Shown piece after piece: positions 25,095-33,071 of a stretch of DNA of 50,988 bases (positions within the stretch are counted from its first letter, which is position 1; every line of letters starts with the position of its first letter). The notes below the pieces were generated by a model. That model saw nothing but the letters and a program-made list of their open reading frames with translations, made no database searches and was not told the DNA's origin. Source of the stretch: UMGS1601 sp900553335 (GTDB lineage Bacteria > Bacillota > Clostridia > Oscillospirales > Ruminococcaceae). The stretch spans positions 1 to 50,988 of the forward strand of contig CALEUW010000023.1 in assembly GCA_937920725.1 (NCBI GenBank), given 5' to 3'. The position numbers and the translations under genes were made by a program.

Positions 25095-25259
25095 TTTAAT
25101 TTTGAATCAGGAATTATGAATCAAGAATCAGAATAACCGGTTGACAACAAAAATTAAGAGCAGACAGTTTAATTTATGATTTGTCAGTAACATGAATAGA
25201 GAGAACAATTTAACTAGCTTTTAACCTTAATCCGAAAATAAAAATAGAAAAAGGATAAG
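25095..25259. other. Gap after srtB with degenerate direct repeats
   Basis: TTTTGAATCAGGAATTATGAATCAAGAATCAG at 25107-25131 holds three degenerate GAATCA words. TTGACA at 25141-25146 has no matching -10 at normal spacing. Nothing else is supported. Confidence 0.3.
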
Positions 25260-26360
25260 GTGAAAAATAAAAACAGATTTTCAAAATTCTTTGGAGAGGG
25301 CATTTTGAAAGAAAGACAGCTGTATTATAGCTGTCGGAAAGGCAAAGTGATTGAAATGAAGCTGAAGGATGCATCCTCAGAGATTTTTCGTACTGAAAAA
25401 AGCGGAAGATCTTTTAAGGGAATTGGAGTGAAGCTTTGCATTGGAGCTGCAATGATTTTGGCGGCAGGTGCAATTTCACTATCAGTATTCACAGGAGAAA
25501 TTGAAGCTGCTGACAGTTTGATTAAAAATGAAACGGAGCAGACTCAGGAAAACTCTGCGGACATGAATGTTTATGAAGCGCAGGCTCCTGCTTTGACAGC
25601 AGAGATTCAAACAGAAAAAATAACATCGTCTATTAGCAAGACTACTACTGCTATAAAGACGGAGCAAACAACCGAGGCTACAACGGTTACTACTACAGAA
25701 GCTGCAACGCAGGCGGCAATCACGCATGCGCTGAAAACAACTTCTAAGGCGAAAACCACTACGGCGGTTGCAACAACTAAGGCAAAAACTACTAAGGCAT
25801 TTAAGACTTATGAAATGTACACAAATGATGAGCTTAACTTAAGAAGCGGGGCAGGAACAGGGTATTCAAAGGTAACGGTTATTCCGAACGCATCGCTTGT
25901 TACAGTAACGGGAAATGCTAAGGACGGATGGTATCCGGTTAAATATAACGGTAAGAGCGGATATGTATTTAGCATGTATCTGCAAAGCACAAAGCCGAAG
26001 ATGACTACTACAACTGTTATTACAACTAAAGCTAAAACCCAAAGCTCAGCGAAAAGCACAAGCACAAGTTCAAAGCTTTTAGGAACTTTTAAAGTAACGG
26101 CTTATTGTTCATGTGAATCGTGCTGCGGAGCAGGTTCTACGGGTCATACAGCAAGCGGAACTAAAGCTACAGCGGGAAGAACTATTGCTGCTTCATCTAA
26201 ATATGCTTTCGGAACAAAGCTTATGTTCAACGGAAATGTTTATACCGTTGAGGACAGAGGCGGATCAATAGACGGAAATGTAATTGACTTATATTTTGAC
26301 AGCCATCAGGAAGCTTGCAACTGGGGAGTTCGCTACTGTGACGTTTATTTAGTAGGATAA
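25260..26360 (+). CDS. Membrane-anchored SH3b and 3D-domain wall protein
   Basis: 366 aa if started at GTG 25260; TTG 25305 (after GGAGAGGG) and GTG 25347 (after GGAAAGG) are real alternatives. The last one follows a 7-bp hairpin (GACAGCT/AGCTGTC, 25313-25333). A hydrophobic segment at about 58-80 is followed by a Thr/Lys/Ala-rich linker (about 125-180), an SH3b domain (LNLRSGAGTGYSKV, GWYPVKYNGKSGYV), a second Thr-rich linker, and a C-terminal 3D domain (VTAYCSCESCCG, then VEDRGGSIDGNVIDLYFDSH, ACNWG). 3D domains are the lytic transglycosylase-like fold of MltA and resuscitation/YocH proteins. It probably cleaves or binds peptidoglycan outside the membrane. Confidence 0.85.
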   Translation: MKNKNRFSKFFGEGILKERQLYYSCRKGKVIEMKLKDASSEIFRTEKSGRSFKGIGVKLCIGAAMILAAGAISLSVFTGEIEAADSLIKNETEQTQENSADMNVYEAQAPALTAEIQTEKITSSISKTTTAIKTEQTTEATTVTTTEAATQAAITHALKTTSKAKTTTAVATTKAKTTKAFKTYEMYTNDELNLRSGAGTGYSKVTVIPNASLVTVTGNAKDGWYPVKYNGKSGYVFSMYLQSTKPKMTTTTVITTKAKTQSSAKSTSTSSKLLGTFKVTAYCSCESCCGAGSTGHTASGTKATAGRTIAASSKYAFGTKLMFNGNVYTVEDRGGSIDGNVIDLYFDSHQEACNWGVRYCDVYLVG

Positions 26361-26423
26361 GTTTTTTATTGCGAAAGAAGTTAGGGGATGTCCTTGACTT
26401 CTTTTTTTGGAAAGGGATATAAA

Positions 26424-27932
26424 GTGATAAAATTAAAGGAAATTTTCAGCAAGGAAAAAACAGAAGAGATTGTTAAAGTCAGAAGAATTACTGCGATTAT
26501 GGCTACTTCATTAGCAGTTATAATTTTAGGTGTTGTTTGTGCTGTGCTTGCATCAGGAAGCCGAAAGGTGCCTGTTGCAAAAGAAACCGTTTCGACAGAC
26601 ATCGCTTCGGAGAATATCTCTGAAACGGTTACCGAAGCTGAAGAAACCTCTGTTTCGTCCCAATCGGATAAAACAACAACGACTTCATTGACAACGTTAA
26701 AGAAAACAACTGCTTATAGCAAGGAGTTTGTAATTAGCGGTAAAACCAGCTCTAATCCGTATGTTTCCGCTATTGCGAAGGCGCAAACATATGAGGCGGG
26801 GGATATTTCAAAGGAGCGCCATACGGTGCGGAATATTGACACAGGAAAGCTTGTGACAAGCGATGGTTTTGATATTTTATGTCAGGTAGTAAACGGAGAG
26901 ATGGGATCGTCTTTTTCTACAGAAGCGCTCAAAGCGCAGGCTGTAGCCGCTTACACAACGATTCTTTATTGTGAAAGCACAGGTCAGATACCTGAGCTTG
27001 GACTCAACGCAAATTATACAAGCAAAATTGAAAATGCAGTAAAATCGGTAGAAGGACTTGTTTGTACATATAACGGAAAAATAGCTAACACCGTATTTTC
27101 GGCTTCATCTGCAGGGATTACTGCTTCAAGCAGAAACGCATGGGGAGGCTCTGTGCCGTATCTTTTGTCCGTTACAAGTAATTATGATAAATTGGCATCG
27201 GATTATAAAGAGGAGAAGAGCTTAAGTCAAACCCTTGTGCAGATGAATCTTGCATTTAGGTATGGTGTTGAGCTGACTGACGACCCGGAGGATTGGTTTA
27301 AAATAACCGAAACCTATGACGGAAGCTATGTAAAGACGGTTGAGTTTTGTGATGGAACGGAAGTTACGGGGGATTTTATAAAAAGTCTTTTCGGACTTAG
27401 ATCAAATGCTTTCATAATAAGCTACAAAGGCGGTAAATTCACTTTTACTACTTACGGTTATGGACATGGAGTGGGAATGAGCCAGCAGGGTGCAAATTAT
27501 TATGCGGTTAAGGATGGACTGAAATTTGATCAGATATTAAAGCATTATTATACAGGAGTTAAGGTTGAGCTGGCCCAAAACGCAAAGAAGCAGGCAACTG
27601 ATACAAAAACAACAAATTCTGCAAAGGATAAGACTACAACCGGTAAAACCACAAAGGCAAAGGATGTTGATTTGAGTTCGACCACCAGCCGAACTACTAC
27701 ATTTAAAATAATTACCAGGAAACCTACGGGCACTACAACAGAAAACTCTGTAGAAGACAATACCGGATATACCGAACCTGAAGAGAACACAACCTTTTCA
27801 TCGGCAGATGTAGAAGATACTGATCCGATAGTAACTGATCCTGATCCTATAGTAACCGATCCGGTAATAGATGATCCGCTTCCTGAGGAAACAGATTCTG
27901 ATGATCAGACAGATCCTTTAGAGGATGAGTAG
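26424..27932 (+). CDS. SpoIID/LytB-domain wall hydrolase or enhancer
   Basis: 502 aa from GTG 26424, preferred because AAAGGG lies 7 nt upstream; ATG 26388 has G-rich bases touching it but no proper spacing. A membrane segment (ITAIMATSLAVIILGVVCAVL) near residue 20 is followed by a Thr/Ser linker and the SpoIID domain at about 130-390: QVVNGEMGSSFSTEALKAQA holds the catalytic Glu, with YGYGHGVGMSQQGANYYA near its end. SpoIID is a lytic transglycosylase that acts on denuded glycan during engulfment; vegetative homologues (LytB type) act in wall turnover. Beyond residue 395 a Lys/Thr-rich stretch and an acidic tail with repeated TDP and DPIV words follow, absent from spore SpoIID. So a vegetative surface role is likelier. 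Confidence 0.85.
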   Translation: MIKLKEIFSKEKTEEIVKVRRITAIMATSLAVIILGVVCAVLASGSRKVPVAKETVSTDIASENISETVTEAEETSVSSQSDKTTTTSLTTLKKTTAYSKEFVISGKTSSNPYVSAIAKAQTYEAGDISKERHTVRNIDTGKLVTSDGFDILCQVVNGEMGSSFSTEALKAQAVAAYTTILYCESTGQIPELGLNANYTSKIENAVKSVEGLVCTYNGKIANTVFSASSAGITASSRNAWGGSVPYLLSVTSNYDKLASDYKEEKSLSQTLVQMNLAFRYGVELTDDPEDWFKITETYDGSYVKTVEFCDGTEVTGDFIKSLFGLRSNAFIISYKGGKFTFTTYGYGHGVGMSQQGANYYAVKDGLKFDQILKHYYTGVKVELAQNAKKQATDTKTTNSAKDKTTTGKTTKAKDVDLSSTTSRTTTFKIITRKPTGTTTENSVEDNTGYTEPEENTTFSSADVEDTDPIVTDPDPIVTDPVIDDPLPEETDSDDQTDPLEDE

Positions 27933-27962
27933 GAGAATAACTGATATTTTGAGTAAAAAACT

Positions 27963-28003
27963 AAAGCGTGAAACGCCTTTTTCAGGTGCTTCACGCTTTT
28001 TAT
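27963..28003. terminator. Bidirectional terminator
   Basis: AAAGCGTGAA (27963-27972) pairs perfectly with TTCACGCTTT (27990-27999), with T-runs on both strands. It separates the SpoIID gene from the convergent gatD. Confidence 0.85.
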
Positions 28004-28023
28004 GTGTAATCAAGTTTATTGCT

Positions 28024-28761
28024 TTACTTATTTAAAAGTCTGTTTTCCATATATTCATGAGCATTATTTTCAAAGCTATCGTCAAGTTCGCTTAACGAAA
28101 TATCGCCGTATCGGTTTTTAAGGGCTATTTTAATAAGCTCATCGCTAAGTTTTGGGTTTTTAGGCAAAACAGGTCCGTGTGCATATGTTGCATATACATT
28201 TTTATATCTAGCCCCTTCGGTGTGGTCTTCACCGTTGTTGCCGTTACCGTATAAAACCTTTCCAAAAGGCTTTACGTTTTGACCGAGATAGGTTTTTCCA
28301 GAATGATTTTCAAAACCAATGATCTTTGTTTTTTGTCCGTCAAGCTCGCATTCATAAGTGTAGTTACCGATCATTCTTTGCTTTTGACCTTCGGTAAAAA
28401 CATCTAAAGCCCCTATAAATTCACAGATCTCACCCGTATGGGTTTTGTAATACTTTCCAAGTATTTGATATCCTGCACAAATAGCAAGAAAAACCTTGCC
28501 TGATTCAACAGCTTGAGTTATTTGCTCACCCTTTCCTGAGGACAAATCCTTAAGCAAGACCTCCTGCTCGAAGTCCTGACCTCCTCCGATAAAGAAAATA
28601 TCAGTGGAGTCAACATCAATGCTGTCGCCGATGTTGGCTTCCTTTATCTCACATTCTATCCCACGCCATTCGAGTCGCTTTTTAAGGGCAATAATATTTC
28701 CTCTATCTCCATAGAGGTTTAAAACATCAGGATACAGGTGACAAATTGTTATCTTTTTCAT
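28024..28761 (-). CDS. gatD: Lipid II isoglutaminyl synthase, glutaminase subunit
   Basis: 245 aa class I (triad) glutamine amidotransferase of the CobB/CobQ type. The N-terminus ITICHLYPDVLNLYGDRGN is the GatD signature, Cys95 in FLAICAGYQILG is the nucleophile, and YATYAHGPVLPKNP holds the catalytic His. With MurT it amidates the D-glutamate of lipid II to D-isoglutamine, needed for efficient cross-linking. It lies 11 nt after murT on the same strand, the usual arrangement, and is the last gene of the maf-murT-gatD unit. Confidence 0.95.
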   Translation of the reverse strand: MKKITICHLYPDVLNLYGDRGNIIALKKRLEWRGIECEIKEANIGDSIDVDSTDIFFIGGGQDFEQEVLLKDLSSGKGEQITQAVESGKVFLAICAGYQILGKYYKTHTGEICEFIGALDVFTEGQKQRMIGNYTYECELDGQKTKIIGFENHSGKTYLGQNVKPFGKVLYGNGNNGEDHTEGARYKNVYATYAHGPVLPKNPKLSDELIKIALKNRYGDISLSELDDSFENNAHEYMENRLLNK

Positions 28762-28772
28762 TTGTTTGCCTC

Positions 28773-30146
28773 CTATTTCCAGAATTCCTTAAAGCCGAAT
28801 TTATCGGCTATTTTTTTTCTTATCGCAAGCATTGCTGTGTATGTCGGCATCATATATACAAATCCCTTGTAGCTACCGATGTCGTTAATAAGTGAGTCAT
28901 AATCTTTTTTGACTTTGATTTTTTCAGTGCTTATTCCTGCATATTTAAACCTCATCGCCATTTCGTCTGCCCTGATTCCCGTTACCCATATTTCACAAAG
29001 CTTGTCCTCAACCGAAGTAAGCTTTTCAAAGTCAACGTCCCATATCCATGAAATATCAGTTCCGTCAGCATAATTGTCGTTAAGCGCAACGATAAACAGC
29101 GAGCTTTCCTTGTTGTTGCAAAGAAAATTTAAAACCTGATTACAGCCGGCAGGATTTTTTACAAGTATCATGCGAAGTTTGGCTTCATTTATCGGAAGCA
29201 TTTCCATTCTGCCAAATCCGCATTCAAAATTCTCAAGCGCAAAAACATCGGTTTTTGAGTCAAATCCCAAAGCATAACCAACACATGCAGTTCCTACAGC
29301 GTTATAAATATTATATCCGCCCGGAAGATTGATTTTCACCTTGAATTCATTGCCTCCGATATTCAGCGAAACGAGGGAATAGCTGTCGTTTGTTTCAAAT
29401 ATATCTGTAACAGATACTGTCGGCGAAGGACGGCTGTATCCGCAGCCGCTGCACTTGAATCCCCCCAGATGTCCGAAGGTCCGGTAAGAATAATCATACT
29501 TTGATTTGCATTTTATACAGTACGGCGCGTCGGAAACTTCCTGAACTGTATGCTCATAAATTGCCTTGTCAACACCGTAGTATATGATTTTGTTATCTAT
29601 GCTGTCAGCAATAGAAACAGTAAGAGAACAATCTGCATTAAGACATACAACAGCATTTTTTGAGTTTTTGATTCCTGTAATGATGCTGTTTAATGTATGA
29701 GTCACTTCACCGTAACGGTCTAGCTGATCTCTGAAAATATTTGTAACAAGTATACACTTAGCGCCTATATATTTTGAAACGGTTCTAAATGCTGCCTCAT
29801 CACATTCGATAAGCGCCCAGTCATATTTTTTCTTTCCCGTAATAGTTGAGTTTTCGCAGAACTCAGCAACAATTCCACCGAGCATGTTAGCTCCGCTTTT
29901 GTTGCAAAAATATGTTCTGTCCGACTCAATTAGGGTTTGCTCAATCATTCGTGAGGAGGTAGTTTTTCCGTTTGTTCCGGTGACAATTATCGTGTTTACA
30001 TTCTTTGAAAGCTCCGATAAAATTCCTTTATAGAGCTTTACCGCTACCATTCCGGGAAGGCTTGTTCCGCCCTTTCCGACAGCTCTTAGCATGAGTCTTG
30101 TAAGTCTGCAGGCGATTATTGCCGCAGCCGCTCTGATTTTTCCCAT
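28773..30146 (-). CDS. murT: Lipid II isoglutaminyl synthase, MurT subunit
   Basis: 457 aa Mur-ligase-like ATPase. Walker A is VTGTNGKTTSS (residues 56-66). The central insertion has a four-cysteine zinc ribbon (CIKCKSKY and then FKCSGCGYSRP), the MurT hallmark. The C-terminal DUF1727 domain has LVKNPAGCNQVLNFL and ALNDNYADGTDISWIWDVDFEKL. It activates the glutamate carboxylate of lipid II with ATP for amidation by ammonia from GatD. Substrate supply links it to murI and ddl in this window. A 12-nt gap separates it from the 102-aa gene upstream. Confidence 0.95.
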   Translation of the reverse strand: MGKIRAAAAIIACRLTRLMLRAVGKGGTSLPGMVAVKLYKGILSELSKNVNTIIVTGTNGKTTSSRMIEQTLIESDRTYFCNKSGANMLGGIVAEFCENSTITGKKKYDWALIECDEAAFRTVSKYIGAKCILVTNIFRDQLDRYGEVTHTLNSIITGIKNSKNAVVCLNADCSLTVSIADSIDNKIIYYGVDKAIYEHTVQEVSDAPYCIKCKSKYDYSYRTFGHLGGFKCSGCGYSRPSPTVSVTDIFETNDSYSLVSLNIGGNEFKVKINLPGGYNIYNAVGTACVGYALGFDSKTDVFALENFECGFGRMEMLPINEAKLRMILVKNPAGCNQVLNFLCNNKESSLFIVALNDNYADGTDISWIWDVDFEKLTSVEDKLCEIWVTGIRADEMAMRFKYAGISTEKIKVKKDYDSLINDIGSYKGFVYMMPTYTAMLAIRKKIADKFGFKEFWK

Positions 30147-30158
30147 TTATATCATTCC

Positions 30159-30467
30159 TTACTGCCTGAGATTACTGTAATAAGCTATAATGTGACGTTG
30201 TCTGTTTTCGTTTTCGTCAAAGCCTGTTATATCTGCGCCGTTGCCGCTCATTAGAGTACCCATTTTGATGTTTTTTACACTGCACCGAAAAATCTCTTTT
30301 GCTTCTAAAAGAAGAGCCACACAGTCGCCGTTTACAGAGATTCCTCCGTTTCTTCCAAGAACCTTTTCCTTGCCGTCAAGAATTTCAACAGCATAGCTTA
30401 CTCTTTTTCCGTGGAATTCTACTATATCCTTGAGTTTAGTTTTCTTTTCTCTTTTAAAAAATCCCAT
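30159..30467 (-). CDS. Uncharacterised 102-aa protein between maf and murT
   Basis: 102 aa, not recognised. No signal peptide or membrane segment. The N-terminus is basic (FFKREKKTKLKD). The rest alternates short strands with glycine turns (EILDGKEKVLGRNGGISVNG, then GTLMSGNGADITGFDENENR), suggesting a small beta-barrel. Spacing is 2 nt to maf and 12 nt to murT, so it is surely co-transcribed. The position in a peptidoglycan amidation operon hints at a wall-related or regulatory role, but nothing in the sequence names one. Confidence 0.65.
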   Translation of the reverse strand: MGFFKREKKTKLKDIVEFHGKRVSYAVEILDGKEKVLGRNGGISVNGDCVALLLEAKEIFRCSVKNIKMGTLMSGNGADITGFDENENRQRHIIAYYSNLRQ

Positions 30468-30469
30468 AA

Positions 30470-31054
30470 CTATTTACTGCCCTCGTTTACAAACTTTAAA
30501 AGCTCTCGTTTAAGTCTTGAAACAGGAAGTCCGACAACATTGTAAAAATCTCCATCGATTTTCTTTACCAAAACCGAGCCGTATCCCTGTATACCATATG
30601 CGCCCGCTTTATCAAACGGTTCTCCTGTTGATAAATACCATGTTGCTTCCTCATCGGAAATGGGATAAAAGGTAACTTGAGTTTCAACTGTAAAGGACTT
30701 TATTTTATCGTCTTTTTTAAGGCAAACTCCGCTTAAGACCTTGTGAGTTTTTGCTGAAAGGGATTTTATCATATTAAATGCGTCTGCTCTGTTTTTAGGC
30801 TTTGTAAAAATCCTTGAGTCGCACAAAACCAACGTGTCGCAGCCGATAATCAATGCTCCGGGAGCATTGATTGCTTTTGCCTTTCTTATTGCAAGTGCTT
30901 CCGCAACTCTTTCCTGCCGTATAATAAGGTCAACATGCTCGTCAATCCTTGCAGGGATCACCTCAAAATCATCTGTTATAAAGCTTAACAGCTCTTTGCG
31001 GCGAGGAGAACCGGAAGCTAAGATAATACGTTCGTTTTTTAAAAGCTCTGACAT
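30470..31054 (-). CDS. maf: Maf family nucleoside triphosphate pyrophosphatase
   Basis: 194 aa. IILASGSPRRKELLSF (about residues 10-25) is the Maf signature; IIGCDTLVLCDSRIFTKPKN and AGAYGIQGYGSVLVKKIDGD follow, with the catalytic-site Asp and Lys. The family hydrolyses dTTP, UTP or modified nucleotides to monophosphates. GGGGGA lies upstream of the ATG. First gene of the maf-unknown-murT-gatD unit. Confidence 0.93.
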   Translation of the reverse strand: MSELLKNERIILASGSPRRKELLSFITDDFEVIPARIDEHVDLIIRQERVAEALAIRKAKAINAPGALIIGCDTLVLCDSRIFTKPKNRADAFNMIKSLSAKTHKVLSGVCLKKDDKIKSFTVETQVTFYPISDEEATWYLSTGEPFDKAGAYGIQGYGSVLVKKIDGDFYNVVGLPVSRLKRELLKFVNEGSK

Positions 31055-31080
31055 TTAAATTCCCCCTCAAAATGCTTAAC

Positions 31081-31100
31081 CCTCCGAAGAATTCCGGAGG
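31081..31100 (-). terminator. Hairpin after the ABC exporter genes
   Basis: CCTCCG and CGGAGG flank AAGAATTC. Only short T-runs follow on the minus strand, so termination strength is doubtful. Confidence 0.35.
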
Positions 31101-31117
31101 ATTCTAATACATCGTAA

Positions 31118-31960
31118 TTATTGTTTTTTGCTGTTTTCTTTAGCTTTTTTCTTTTCCTTTTCTAAACGCTCTTTTTCTTTCATTTTTGCAATTTTTTCCT
31201 GATATTGAGTGCAAACATCTTTTGCATCACCTGACATAACCATTTTTCCTCGGTTTATCCACATAGCTTTTTTGCACATCTTTTCAATATCAGAAATGTT
31301 GTGCGAAACCAAAAGCAGTGTAGTACCGTGCGACAGCATCTTATTCATTCTCTCCATACATTTCTTTCTGAAAAGAGCGTCACCTACAGCTAATATCTCG
31401 TCTACGATCAAAATATCAGGTTCCATTATAGTTGCAATTGAAAAACTTAATCTTGTTTTCATACCTGAAGAAAAGTTTTTAACAGGAGAATCCAAGAAAT
31501 CCTCAAGCTCCGAAAACTTAACAATATCATCAAACTTCGATTCAATAAACTCCCTTGAATATCCTAAAATAGTTCCGTTTAAAAAGATATTTTCTCTAGC
31601 GGTAAGCTGAGGATCAATTCCTGCGCCAAGCTCAATCAAAGACGCAATAGTTCCGTTTACCTCAACGGTTCCCTTGTATGGCTTTAAGATTTTGCTTATT
31701 ACCTTTAAAAGAGTTGATTTTCCTGCTCCGTTTGTGCCGACAAAACCCCATGCTTCTCCCGGTTTAATTTGAAGCGTTATGTCTTGAAGAGCCAAAAACT
31801 CCTGAAACATCAGCTCATGGCGGACAAGCTTTACAAAGTATTCTTTTAGGTTATCTATCTTTTCGCTTGCCTTGTTAAACCGAACGGTTACATTCTGAAG
31901 ATCGACTATATATTCGCTTTTTTGATTTTTTTCGGGAAGCTCTTTTACAAATCCAAACAT
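31118..31960 (-). CDS. Polysaccharide-export ABC transporter, ATPase subunit
   Basis: 280 aa. Walker A GTNGAGKSTLLKVIS, Walker B DILIVDEILAVGD, and the signature NFSSGMKTRLSFSIA are the diagnostic set for the Wzt/TagH/KpsT group: SSGM replaces SGGQ. It drives export of surface polysaccharide or teichoic acid with the permease encoded just upstream. The C-terminal 45 residues are a highly charged Lys/Glu coil (KEKERLEKEKKKAKENSKK) and not a Wzt carbohydrate-binding domain. Cargo genes are not adjacent, though the GT-C/FkbM pair at 5-7.8 kb could act on the same polymer. Confidence 0.9.
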   Translation of the reverse strand: MFGFVKELPEKNQKSEYIVDLQNVTVRFNKASEKIDNLKEYFVKLVRHELMFQEFLALQDITLQIKPGEAWGFVGTNGAGKSTLLKVISKILKPYKGTVEVNGTIASLIELGAGIDPQLTARENIFLNGTILGYSREFIESKFDDIVKFSELEDFLDSPVKNFSSGMKTRLSFSIATIMEPDILIVDEILAVGDALFRKKCMERMNKMLSHGTTLLLVSHNISDIEKMCKKAMWINRGKMVMSGDAKDVCTQYQEKIAKMKEKERLEKEKKKAKENSKKQ

Positions 31961-31972
31961 AATAGCTCCTCC

Positions 31973-32830
31973 TTAAATATAAAGAATAAACTTGTCTTGT
32001 TTTCTTTTGAAAAAGAAGACGCCTATTGCAAACATAGCTAAAGCATAAATAGTACCCACAAGAACGTTCTGTGCAAAAATTCTTGTGTTATATATAAACT
32101 CCAAGCCGTTATTTCCTATCCATATAAGATCACGGAATTGCTTGATATAAATGTATGCCGGATTCAGATGATCGACGATGAATTTTACCCAAGGAACTGA
32201 GCTTAGCATATTAGCGTCATAAAAAATAGCTGATAAATACATCCAAGCGACTGTTACAGCATTGTAGATGTATTTTATGTCCCTGAAAAATACGTTTAAC
32301 TGAGCTAACAGAAATCCAAGGCCTAAAGAAAAAATATACGCTTGTATTACAACGATCGGAAATAAAAGGTTTGCAAATGAGAATAAGCATTCGCCTTTAA
32401 GGAGCGACAAAAAGGTTATAACTATAACGAGTGCTCCGAGTGAAAATACAAAGTCTACCATCGAGCTTGTAATTTTTGCGAGCGGGAACATAAATTTTGA
32501 TACATAAGTCTTTTTGAGCAAAACTGCATTGTCCGATATTGCGCCGAGCGCTTTTGTAGTAGATGTGTTTATAAACTCAAATATGGTACGTCCGCACAAA
32601 AGATAGATAGCAAAGTTCGGAACATTTCGCCCGAACATTGATGAAAAAACCGCAGTCATAACGAGCATTATAAGAAGCGGGTTTAATACGCTCCAAACAT
32701 AACCCAAAAAGCTTCTGCGGTATTTTAGCTTTAAATCTCTTGATACAAGCTGACAAAGTAAATCTTTATATTTAAACACCTCAAGAAAGCTTCCTTCCTT
32801 GGGTGCAAAATGAAGTTTCATCTTTTCCAT
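31973..32830 (-). CDS. Polysaccharide-export ABC transporter, permease
   Basis: 285 aa from ATG 32830; a longer in-frame start at 32971 lies upstream of a strong promoter and is ruled out. AAAGGAAC precedes the ATG. ABC-2 permease with about six membrane helices. DLLCQLVSRDLKLKYRRSFLG and WSVLNPLLIMLVMTAVFSSMF form the typical N-terminal region of Wzm/TagG proteins; NPAYIYIKQFRDLIWIG is typical of the C-terminal half. Partner ATPase lies 12 nt downstream. It likely moves a lipid-linked cell-wall glycan or teichoic acid across the membrane. Confidence 0.9.
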   Translation of the reverse strand: MEKMKLHFAPKEGSFLEVFKYKDLLCQLVSRDLKLKYRRSFLGYVWSVLNPLLIMLVMTAVFSSMFGRNVPNFAIYLLCGRTIFEFINTSTTKALGAISDNAVLLKKTYVSKFMFPLAKITSSMVDFVFSLGALVIVITFLSLLKGECLFSFANLLFPIVVIQAYIFSLGLGFLLAQLNVFFRDIKYIYNAVTVAWMYLSAIFYDANMLSSVPWVKFIVDHLNPAYIYIKQFRDLIWIGNNGLEFIYNTRIFAQNVLVGTIYALAMFAIGVFFFKRKQDKFILYI

Positions 32831-32894
32831 TAAATTTATCGTTCCTTTCAAAACGTGTAATTTGTGATTAAAATACTGATCCAAATTTAAGTAA

Positions 32895-32923
32895 AGTATA
32901 GCATATTCGGTATTGTATGTCAA
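32895..32923 (-). promoter_or_regulatory. Strong promoter of the ABC-2 exporter operon
   Basis: On the minus strand TTGACA (32923-32918), 17-nt spacer, TATACT (32900-32895). Transcription would start near 32888, giving a leader of about 58 nt before the permease ATG. Confidence 0.85.
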
Positions 32924-33025
32924 GAATTGTAAAGCCAGAGAAAGCATTTGCCGTCGATGTGTTTGCTTCACAGTTTGTTTACAGATTATAAATTTATTAG
33001 TCGAATTATTTTAAACTTTTTTCAG

Positions 33026-33031
33026 TATAAT
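33026..33031 (+). promoter_or_regulatory. Candidate -10 of the Na+/amino acid symporter gene
   Basis: TATAAT lies 41 nt before the ATG. The -35 region is weak. Confidence 0.4.
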
Positions 33032-33071
33032 ACTATATTAATTTTTGTTTTCAAGGAGAGAGAAAGCCTAT

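Noticed and set aside
26394..26423. TTGACT-18-TATAAA promoter-like sequence before the SpoIID gene
   Set aside because: Transcription would start inside the coding region, after the likely GTG start at 26424, so it is probably chance.
27870..27900. LPEET near the C-terminus of the SpoIID-like protein as a sortase motif
   Set aside because: No hydrophobic segment or basic tail follows; it is part of an acidic Pro/Asp/Thr tail.
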